Shown piece after piece: positions 28,156 through 36,200 of a stretch of DNA of 53,076 nt (positions are counted from its first letter, which is position 1; each line of letters begins with the position of its first letter). The stretch comes from an uncultured Marinoscillum sp. (GTDB taxonomy: Bacteria; Bacteroidota; Bacteroidia; Cytophagales; MED-G16), in contig CABYXZ010000009.1 of the NCBI GenBank assembly GCA_902523065.1, positions 1 to 53,076 of the forward strand. The letters are read 5' to 3'. Below the pieces are notes generated by a model that saw only the letters and a list, made by a program, of their open reading frames with translations, made no database searches and was not told where the DNA came from. The translations under genes and the position numbers were made by a program.

Positions 28156-29087
28156 TGAGAAATACTTTACTCCCATTTCTGCTTTTAATTTTAATATCAT
28201 GTGAAGACATTATTACACCGGAACTCCCTACAAATGATCCCATTCTCGTGGTTGATGCCTGGTTAAATAATTTAAATGAGCAGCAAAAGATAATATTATC
28301 TTCCACCCAAGATTATTTAGATTCTACATCATCACCATCAGTTAGTGGAGCCATTGTACAGGTCAGCGATGACCAAGGAAATGTATTTAATTTTATTGAG
28401 TCTGCACCAGGTGAATATGTTTGGCAGCCAACTATCTTAAAAAATAATTTAGGTGATGTGGGATCTTCCTACACTTTAAACATTCAGTACGATGGAAAAG
28501 AAATTATAGCACAGTCTACCATGAATAGAACTTCAACAATTGACAGCGTGAATTTTGTCAGAGGTCAGTTTCCAGAAGGTTCATACTACGCAGAATTTTG
28601 GTCAAGGGAGGAGGCAGGAATAGGTGATGCGTACTGGATTAAGTCATACGTAAATGGAATCTACCAAAATGGTTTAGATGACATAATTACTTGTATAGAT
28701 GCTGGTGCCTCATCAGAGGGAGCAGTAATTGATGGCATACCATTTATACCCCCAATAAGAAGAGGAATAACAAGGTTTGAAACAGACGACGATGGAGACT
28801 TTATCTCACCATTCAATGAGGGAGACTCGCTATACGTTGAGATACACTCAGTAACCTATGAAGCTTTTGATTTCTTAAATAAGACAAGCATACAAATAAA
28901 TAGACCTGGTGGATTTGGAGAGCTTTTTGCTGTCTCTCTTTCTAATGTACCTACAAACTTACAAGTAGTTAATGAAAATAGATTTCCTGTAGTTGGATTT
29001 TTTAATGTTTCAGCAGTACATGGAATGGGAAATACTCTTGACGATGAGGAACTGGAGAAGATTGAGCTTTATAACAGAGAGTGGTAA
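28155..29087 (+). CDS. DUF4249 lipoprotein partner of the TonB receptor
   Basis: The 310-residue lipoprotein (LILISC, Cys16) has the DUF4249 pattern: ITPELPTNDPILVVDAWLNN near residue 20-39, an Ig-like segment (GAIVQVSDDQGNVFNF, PGEYVW) and a second beta-rich domain containing FFNVSAVHG near the end. DUF4249 proteins are usually encoded next to TonB receptors of this class and may sit over the barrel like SusD, though this is not proven. The ATG overlaps the receptor stop by one base. The gene ends one base from the convergent mnmD. Confidence 0.85.
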   Translation: MRNTLLPFLLLILISCEDIITPELPTNDPILVVDAWLNNLNEQQKIILSSTQDYLDSTSSPSVSGAIVQVSDDQGNVFNFIESAPGEYVWQPTILKNNLGDVGSSYTLNIQYDGKEIIAQSTMNRTSTIDSVNFVRGQFPEGSYYAEFWSREEAGIGDAYWIKSYVNGIYQNGLDDIITCIDAGASSEGAVIDGIPFIPPIRRGITRFETDDDGDFISPFNEGDSLYVEIHSVTYEAFDFLNKTSIQINRPGGFGELFAVSLSNVPTNLQVVNENRFPVVGFFNVSAVHGMGNTLDDEELEKIELYNREW

Positions 29088-29088
29088 T

Positions 29089-29760
29089 CTATTTTGTTGC
29101 CCTAGTCATTTCTTTTTTTCCTTTAGGACCTTGTAGGATTTCGATTTCAAATTTTAACTCATTCAGTATCTTTTTTAGTTTGCCAGATGATGAGTAAGTC
29201 ACTATCACACCTGAGGTCTTCATCGCATCTTTTATTAATTTGAAATTTTCTTTACTCCATATGTCTGGTTGTTTACTTGGAGCAAACGCATCAAAAAAAA
29301 CAAGATCATACTTCTCTTTCTCAAATGAAATCTGTTCTAATCGTGTTATGCTTTTAGTAAAAGATATGTTTTCAGATAGTTTGACTGGCTTCAGATTTTT
29401 TGGGTGATGAATTTTTTCATATATTTTTTTATCAAACCCTTCGAGCTTGTTATTAAAATCTAATTTTTTTAAGATGGAATTATCCAAGGGGAAAGGCTCT
29501 ATAGCGTGGTAATGTATTTTAAGATTATTCTTTTTTGCAAACTTGAGAGTGAGAAGTAGGTTGAGACCTGTACCTAATCCAACTTCAAGAATACTTATAG
29601 ATTTTTTTGAATTTTCATCTATGACACTGCTAAGACCGGCGTTGATATATACGTGCTTAGACTCGGTAACCGAACCGTGAAGGGAGTGGTAAGTTTCGTC
29701 TAATTTTTTATTGTATAAGGTGTCTGATCCGTCATCAGTCTTAATTATTTTTAAGTTCAT
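29089..29760 (-). CDS. mnmD: tRNA 5-methylaminomethyl-2-thiouridine methyltransferase MnmD
   Basis: This stand-alone methyltransferase corresponds to the N-terminal half of MnmC. It methylates the nm5s2U wobble base of certain tRNAs. In 223 residues it has an AdoMet-binding motif EVGLGTGLN (59-67) and the family motif VFFDAFAPSKQPDIW near residue 150. The MnmC C-terminal FAD domain is absent, which is the normal arrangement for MnmD. Its start overlaps the ispF stop by four bases, so the two minus-strand genes are co-transcribed. Confidence 0.9.
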   Translation of the reverse strand: MNLKIIKTDDGSDTLYNKKLDETYHSLHGSVTESKHVYINAGLSSVIDENSKKSISILEVGLGTGLNLLLTLKFAKKNNLKIHYHAIEPFPLDNSILKKLDFNNKLEGFDKKIYEKIHHPKNLKPVKLSENISFTKSITRLEQISFEKEKYDLVFFDAFAPSKQPDIWSKENFKLIKDAMKTSGVIVTYSSSGKLKKILNELKFEIEILQGPKGKKEMTRATK

Positions 29761-30245
29761 ATCTTATTTATTAGTGTTACACAGTGGGCAGCAACTCCTT
29801 CTTCTCTTCCCACAAATCCAAGCCCTTCTGTAGTTGTTGCTTTTATAGATAATTTTTTCTTGTCTATTTTCATAACAGCTGAAAGAGTTTCTATCATTTT
29901 GTCTATATGATTCCTGAGCTTAGGTCTTTGTAGGAGTACAGTTACATCAATGTTATTTATTTCAAAACCTTTTTTGTTAAGTATTTCCACAACTTCAAGG
30001 AGTAACTCTTTGCTATCAATCCCCTTATATTTTTCATTTGTATCTGGAAAATGTTTACCAATATCTCCTTCTGAAAGTGCTCCAAGAATGGAGTCACAAA
30101 TTACGTGAATTATTATGTCAGCATCTGAATGACCAACAGCCCCTTTATCATGATCTATTTCTATTCCTCCAATCACAAATTTTTCACCGGTTTCTAACTT
30201 ATGTACATCGTAACCATGACCTATTCTACAATTTTCTTCAATCAT
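29757..30245 (-). CDS. ispF: 2-C-methyl-D-erythritol 2,4-cyclodiphosphate synthase IspF
   Basis: IspF makes the cyclodiphosphate intermediate of the MEP isoprenoid pathway. The 162 residues carry the metal-binding DVH (D13, H15) in RIGHGYDVHKL, the AVGHSDADI motif (residues 37-43) and the C-terminal KATTTEGLGFVGREEGVAAH. Length and motifs are standard, and the homotrimeric active site should be complete. It leads a two-gene unit with mnmD and is divergent from the DoxX-like gene across 44 bases. Confidence 0.96.
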   Translation of the reverse strand: MIEENCRIGHGYDVHKLETGEKFVIGGIEIDHDKGAVGHSDADIIIHVICDSILGALSEGDIGKHFPDTNEKYKGIDSKELLLEVVEILNKKGFEINNIDVTVLLQRPKLRNHIDKMIETLSAVMKIDKKKLSIKATTTEGLGFVGREEGVAAHCVTLINKI

Positions 30246-30289
30246 GGAGTAAATTTATAACTTTACTTTCTTATTATCGTCTTCTTTAT

Positions 30290-30709
30290 ATGAATAGATT
30301 TTTATTCCTCTTCTCAACTAAATCATATCTGAGTGATTATGCCAACCTACTTTTTAGGTTAGTTGTTGGTTTATCTCTAATGACCCATGGTTATTCAAAG
30401 TTAATGCGCCTTATTGAAGGTAGGATATGGAGTAGGACTCACCTCTTCTTTAATGAGGAGACATCGCTCGCACTTGTTACATTTGGTGAATTTTTCGCAC
30501 CATTATTTGTAATACTTGGCCTTGGAACAAGGTTATTCTCAATTCCAATTATTTACACATTTATAATTGTCGTCTTCGATGCACACTGGGGCGACCCTTT
30601 CACTAAAATGGAAAAAGGCTTACTTTTTCTAATCTCTTATATCTATATATTTTTGGTTGGTCCAGGAAAAATTTCTGTGGATAACCTAATATCAAAAAAG
30701 TATAAATAG
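30290..30709 (+). CDS. DoxX-family small membrane protein
   Basis: A 139-residue protein with four hydrophobic helices and DoxX-family features: LLFRLVVGLSLMTHGYSKL near the start, FGEFFAPLFVILGLGTRL in the middle and VVFDAHWGDPF before the last helix. The frame is open upstream to 30038, but that part is antisense to ispF; the ATG at 30290 starts the DoxX homology. DoxX proteins are linked to thiosulfate or terminal oxidase metabolism or redox stress, but most have no known function. A one-mismatch promoter-like TAACTTTA lies upstream at about 30257. Confidence 0.8.
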   Translation: MNRFLFLFSTKSYLSDYANLLFRLVVGLSLMTHGYSKLMRLIEGRIWSRTHLFFNEETSLALVTFGEFFAPLFVILGLGTRLFSIPIIYTFIIVVFDAHWGDPFTKMEKGLLFLISYIYIFLVGPGKISVDNLISKKYK

Positions 30710-30732
30710 ATCATATTTTTTTCTATATTTAC

Positions 30733-30746
30733 TTTGGTAAACCAAA
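30733..30746. promoter_or_regulatory. Inverted repeat upstream of the E1 gene, possible operator
   Basis: TTTGGT and ACCAAA form a perfect 6-base inverted repeat around a 2-base centre (AA). It lies in the 93-base gap between the DoxX-like gene and the 2-oxoacid dehydrogenase gene, 57 bases before the ATG. No T-run follows, so it is not a terminator. Its left arm also contains TTTG, which could serve as a -33 element, although no good TAnnTTTG follows at the right spacing. A dimeric regulator site is possible but unproven. Confidence 0.3.
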
Positions 30747-30802
30747 CTAAACTATTGTATATAGTAACTAACTAACTTCCTGTATTCAACATTAACCTAA
30801 AC

Positions 30803-32782
30803 ATGTTGTTCGAGAACAGCAAACTATCCGACAAAACCCTCAAAAAATTATATTTATCTATTCTTAAGCCTCGATTAATTGAGGAGAAAATGCTAATTCT
30901 ACTCAGACAGAATAAAATTAGTAAATGGTTTTCAGGTATTGGACAGGAAGCAACATCAGTAGGAGTAGCTCTAGCAACAAATTCGGAGGAGTATATTCTT
31001 CCAATGCATAGAAATCTGGGGGTCTTTACGTGTAGAGATATATCCCTCGTAAAATTATTTAATCAGTTTCAGGGAAAGGTTGATGGATTCACCAAAGGAA
31101 GAGACAGATCTTTTCATTTTGGAGTAAAAGATTTAAATATAGTTGGTATGATATCTCACCTAGGTCCTCAGATGGGTATCGCTGATGGAATAGGTCTAGC
31201 AAAAAAATTGAAAAACGAAAAAAAGGCTACAGTTGTCTTTACAGGTGATGGAGGAACTAGTGAGGGTGATTTCCATGAGTCGCTTAACGTAGCAGCTGTG
31301 TGGGATCTTCCTGTATTATTTGTTATTGAGAATAATGGGTACGGACTATCTACACCAAATACCGAACAATTTAAAGGTGAATCACTTGCAGTTAGAGGTG
31401 AGGGCTATGGAGTAGAATCTCTCTCAATCGATGGTAACAATATTGTCGAGGTTTACACTACTGTAAAGGAGAAAATAGAGAGTATTAGGAAAAATCCAAG
31501 ACCAATTTTACTTGAATGTTTTACTTTTAGGATGAGGGGACATGAAGAGGCCTCAGGAACAAAATATGTCCCTAAAGATGTGATGGAGTACTGGGAGAAA
31601 AAAGACCCTGTAGTAAATTTTGAGAAATATCTTGTAGACAAGAAAATTTATGATAACACTGAGATAGTAAAAGAGAGGGATAGACTAAAAGATGAAATCA
31701 ATGAGGCTGTAAAAACATCTTTTGATAATTCAAAGTTTGATGTCAACGAAGACACAGAAATTGAGGATGTCTTCTATCCATACACGCAGAAAGTTATTCA
31801 TCCAAAAGAGAAGACCATGTCTGAGAGAAGGTATGTTGACGCTATATCGGACTCTCTTGACCAGAATATGAGAAAATACAGAGACCTTGTTATCATGGGT
31901 CAGGATATATCTGATTACGGTGGTGTTTTCAAGGTAACAGAAGGTTTTGTTGAAAAATTTGGAAGAGATAGGGTGCGAAATACTCCTCTTTGCGAGTCAG
32001 CGATAATTGGTACTGCATTGGGATTGTCAATAGAAGGCATAAAGTCGATTGTTGAGATGCAATTTGCGGATTTTGTAACATGTGGTTTCAATCAGATAGT
32101 AAATAATCTTGCAAAGATTCATTACAGGTGGGGTCAAAACGCTGATGTCGTTGTACGAATGCCTACTGGTGGTGGTGTCTCTGCAGGCCCTTTCCACTCT
32201 CAGTCTAACGAGGCATGGTTCTTTCACACACCTGGACTGAGGATTGTGTACCCATCCTGTTCTTCTGATGCTAAAGGATTACTAAATGCTGCTATTGAGG
32301 ATCCAAATCCTTACCTCTTCTTTGAGCACAAGGCTCTTTACCGGTCACACACCCAGCAAGTATTTGATGACTACTATACTACCGAGGTTGGTAAAGCAAA
32401 GATTGTGAGAAAAGGAGATGACATGACAATTGTGACATACGGCATGGGTGTCCACTGGGCTCTAGATGCTCAAGAAAAGTATGACAATACATCAATTGAA
32501 ATAGTTGACCTTAGAACTTTGCAGCCGTGGGATAAAGAGACAGTAAAAGAATCGGTTATAAAAACGAATAAGGTGATCGTTCTTCATGAAGATAGTATAA
32601 CTGGAGGAATTGGTGCTGAAATTTCTGCATGGATTTCTGAAAATTGTTTTGAAAATTTAGACGGTCCTGTCCTAAGAGTCGGTGGACTGGATACACCAAT
32701 TCCTTTCAGGAAGGAGCTGGAAGATAATTTCATGCCTCTTGATAGACTTTATAGACAGATATCAAAGCTTATTAATTACTAA
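30803..32782 (+). CDS. Fused alpha/beta E1 subunit of branched-chain or pyruvate-type 2-oxoacid dehydrogenase
   Basis: A 659-residue thiamine-diphosphate enzyme that decarboxylates a 2-oxoacid and passes the acyl group to lipoyl-E2. The alpha part (1-~330) has the ThDP motif from GDGGTSEGDFHESLN (148-162) to ENNGY (176-180) and the SFHFG loop. The beta part (~343-659) starts SERRYVDAISDSLDQNM and contains CESAIIGTALGLS and the C-terminal HEDSITGGIGAEISAW. Fusion of both subunits in one chain is common in Bacteroidota. Branched-chain 2-oxoacids are the more likely substrates, but pyruvate cannot be excluded. lipA, needed for the lipoyl arm of E2, is 7 kb downstream. Confidence 0.9.
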   Translation: MLFENSKLSDKTLKKLYLSILKPRLIEEKMLILLRQNKISKWFSGIGQEATSVGVALATNSEEYILPMHRNLGVFTCRDISLVKLFNQFQGKVDGFTKGRDRSFHFGVKDLNIVGMISHLGPQMGIADGIGLAKKLKNEKKATVVFTGDGGTSEGDFHESLNVAAVWDLPVLFVIENNGYGLSTPNTEQFKGESLAVRGEGYGVESLSIDGNNIVEVYTTVKEKIESIRKNPRPILLECFTFRMRGHEEASGTKYVPKDVMEYWEKKDPVVNFEKYLVDKKIYDNTEIVKERDRLKDEINEAVKTSFDNSKFDVNEDTEIEDVFYPYTQKVIHPKEKTMSERRYVDAISDSLDQNMRKYRDLVIMGQDISDYGGVFKVTEGFVEKFGRDRVRNTPLCESAIIGTALGLSIEGIKSIVEMQFADFVTCGFNQIVNNLAKIHYRWGQNADVVVRMPTGGGVSAGPFHSQSNEAWFFHTPGLRIVYPSCSSDAKGLLNAAIEDPNPYLFFEHKALYRSHTQQVFDDYYTTEVGKAKIVRKGDDMTIVTYGMGVHWALDAQEKYDNTSIEIVDLRTLQPWDKETVKESVIKTNKVIVLHEDSITGGIGAEISAWISENCFENLDGPVLRVGGLDTPIPFRKELEDNFMPLDRLYRQISKLINY

Positions 32783-32836
32783 AATATATAACTAAAGATA
32801 TATGTTCATTCCTAATAAAATTATTACTTTTATGTC

Positions 32837-33277
32837 ATGAAAAATTTAAGATATTTATTTATACTGTTTTTATCTGTTGTAATCATCTCATGTTCTGATG
32901 AGGATGGTGGTGACGACGTCACTCCGGTAGATCCCCTTGACACGCAAGGAAACCTGCTTAATGGTACATGGAAAGTAAAAGACGCTAACTCCGTAACGAA
33001 AGACGGATCGATAGTAGACGTTTTCACGAGCATGACCCTCACCATATCTGGAGGATCTGCGAGCGGTGGAAGCTACAGCACTTCGAATTCTGACAGCGGT
33101 GAGATCTGGCCTAGCTCAGGTTCTTGGACGTTCCAGAACGGAGACAAAAATAAGATTTTAAGAAGCGACGGTGTCGCAGTGAGTATCTCAGTAACTGAGG
33201 GAACTCTTAGAACCAGTTTTACTACCACTGGTGGTATAAAAGACGGTAACTGGGTGTTTGACTTTACTAAACAATAA
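32837..33277 (+). CDS. Small lipocalin-like surface lipoprotein
   Basis: A 146-residue lipoprotein: signal MKNLRYLFILFLSVVIISC (Cys19) followed at once by an acidic run (SDEDGGDD), which resembles the lipoprotein export signal that sends Bacteroidota lipoproteins to the cell surface. The mature part starts LLNGTWKVKDAN and consists of repeated beta strands (MTLTISGG, GSWTFQNG, WVFDFTKQ), a pattern close to lipocalin-like or similar 8-strand barrels. Codon usage and GC in the centre look higher than in neighbours. The last 20 bases overlap the first codons of the giant gene in another frame, suggesting coupled expression. The function is unknown. Confidence 0.72.
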   Translation: MKNLRYLFILFLSVVIISCSDEDGGDDVTPVDPLDTQGNLLNGTWKVKDANSVTKDGSIVDVFTSMTLTISGGSASGGSYSTSNSDSGEIWPSSGSWTFQNGDKNKILRSDGVAVSISVTEGTLRTSFTTTGGIKDGNWVFDFTKQ

Positions 33278-36200
33278 GAACTATACTTTGAGAGGGATTC
33301 TATTATTCTTCTTTTTAATTCTCTCAAACTTTGTCAGTGCACAAAGCACACTTACTGTTGAGATAAATGGTCTCGAGGATGGTGATTCTGCAAAGGTAAA
33401 ATTAACAAAAGGTCCATTCGTCTTAATTGTCAAGAAAGCATTAAATCCAGTAAATAAAAAAGCTCAGGTTGAGTTTACTGATTTAAGTTCAGGTGATGAT
33501 TGGGTTGTAGCTATTGATGCGCCAGGTTATGCTTATCCAACATCAAAAGTAATTTCAATTCCAACAGTCTCATCACTTAGCATTGATATAACTAAATATT
33601 CTCAGAATACATTTATATACGAATGGCAAGACGATAGCAGTTACGTTGGTCATGCTACACAAACTTATATTAATGAACCTTTTGACCTTGTAGTAATAGA
33701 TGATACACTTAGCGTGCCTATAGACTACTCCTCAATTAAGTTAAGGGAAGAATATGGTATAGTACTTTCTAATGACAAAAGAGAGTGGAACGATGAGGAC
33801 TCTTACAGGCTATATTCTAATATTGAGAGATTGTTTTATGCGATAGGATATGCTTTTGATAATGTTGATTTTTCAACAGGGGAAAATTTAAATTCCATTT
33901 GGTTTTTAACGACAGACGAAATAGATAAGGATATATCCGTCAAAACTGTAGAAGGTGTTAAACATGTTACGTTATCAGCATCCGCTTTAGTTCATGCTTC
34001 TCCTATGATTGTTAAATTAGATGGATTGAGAGGTAAGTTTTATTCCCAAAGACTCTATAAGGCAATGCTTAATTATTTTTCTGATTTTGGAACTAAAGGA
34101 GATATTTTAGATGCACTTGCTCAGAATAGATTTGGTGTAAGGTGGATGATGCCTAATGCAGAAACTGCAGAATTAATGGGAGAACCAGCTGACCATTTCC
34201 AAGAATTTCTTCCTGAGGAAAAAATAGAGATATTATCAATGTTTGAAGAACTTCCCGAGGGATTTCATAGACAAGATTGTTTTAAATATTTGGTCAGGAG
34301 AGTGAATGGACAGTGTCATCCAACACTTGGTTGTGCGGTACCCGCAATAGCTTGGACAAGTGGAGTCATGGAATGGCTTGAGAAGGGGTTTAAAGATGTA
34401 TCTCTAACATATCTCAGAAGATTAATTTTACACGAGAAAGCTCATTTTATATGGCAGTGTTATCTAGACCAGCAGACAAAAGACGAGTGGGCTGAGCTTG
34501 GAGGTTGGTACAAGGATCCGCTATCATCAAGTGGATGGAGTACATGGAAAACTGCAGAATTTGTGTCAGCATATGGACATCAGAAAAATCCTAACGAGGA
34601 CTTTGCTGAGTCAATAGCTTGGTATGTAGATAATATTGATGGACTTAGGTCAAGGTCCATGCAGAAGTATGAGTTTGTTAGAGATAGAGTAATGAGCGGA
34701 ACTCGTTACATAGCAAAAATTCGAGATGACTTGACTTTTACAGTATATAATCTATTTCCAGACTATTTCTATCCAGGTAAAATTATTGGAACAAAAGTTG
34801 AGGTACTTGGAGAACCAGAAGAAGATAAAACAGTAAAGTTTACCATTAGATTGAAGTCAGATTCTGTTCAATTGGATGGTGCAGCACAAGCCCAGGCAAG
34901 ATTTACTTCATCAATTGGAACATTCTATGATGTTTGGTTAAATCCAAAAAATGGATCCTTAGATTCAGTTTTAACTGGTGAGTTTACTGTAAATAAACAC
35001 GCAAAAGCTGGATACTGGAAACCAATTCAAATTAATGTATGGGATAATGTAGGGAATGCAAGGTATGAAAACTTGAATACAGTAGGTGTAAAAGCCTTTA
35101 TAAATAATCCTCTAGAAGATATAGATCCTCCTAAATATATTTCATATAAACTAGATACGATCACAGATTACTTCAATGTTAATGGAAGAGATCTCTACAA
35201 GGATAACCCATCAGGAGATTCTATATTGTATAGAGCACTTATGTTATCTACAGAATGGTATGACAAGAGCCCAATGGGAAGGTCACTAGCTAGATTACAA
35301 TTTAGAAATACTGGTGTCTATTCTAAAGATGCTCAAGTAGATCCACCGAATGACAGTGATAATGGTTATAATTCCAATAAAAAATACAGGCTATACTGGC
35401 CAATACCCGATTACTTCCCGTCAGACTACTACAGCGTTACATATATAGATGGAGAAGATATTGCTAGGAATACTGGTTCCACATATATGAGTGTCGATAC
35501 AGCTAGCTTCAATGATAAACCATCTGAAGGTTTATATAAAGACGTTAGAGATAGCATACTAATCGAGACAAGTTATCCAGACACACTAGCTCCTTTAATT
35601 GATATTAGGGTTGGAAAGATTACAATTGATGCTGAGCCTGTCAATCCAGTAGCTCCAGATGGAGAGACAAAAGTTGAGGTAAATATTATTGTCAAAGACA
35701 CCAGTAATTATTTTGGGAAAGAAGCTTCAGTAACACAAATTTATTATTTCTTAAGAGATCCTCAGGGTATTGACCATGAGTTCAGGTTTTATCCAGATGG
35801 AGGAAATGGAAGAATAACTTTAAAGCCCGATTCTGCAGCATATGAGTGGAGGAGACTAACATTAAATGCTAGACTACCTAAAGGATCTGCCCCAGGTCAG
35901 TGGGGATTAAGTGAGATCAGGGTATGGGATAAGGCTGGTAATCAGAGAAGGTATAATTTTGTAGAGTATGTGAGGTTTGATATAATCAAGTCAGATATTG
36001 TACTTACTTCTCCTTTGTACGCTGAGATTACAGATAAATTAGTAAATGCATCTAATGTCGATTCAATTAGTGCATTCATTACTTGCTCGCCATGTGCAGA
36101 TCTAAAATATAATTACACTATTTACAGTCTTATGGGGGGTGCTGTTAAGACAGGTGAGAAGTTGATGGGTTCAGATTCAGTCTATGTAACAGACTTAGAT

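Noticed and set aside
30038..30289. An upstream extension of the DoxX-like frame
   Set aside because: It is antisense to ispF and contains no DoxX homology; the real start is at 30290.
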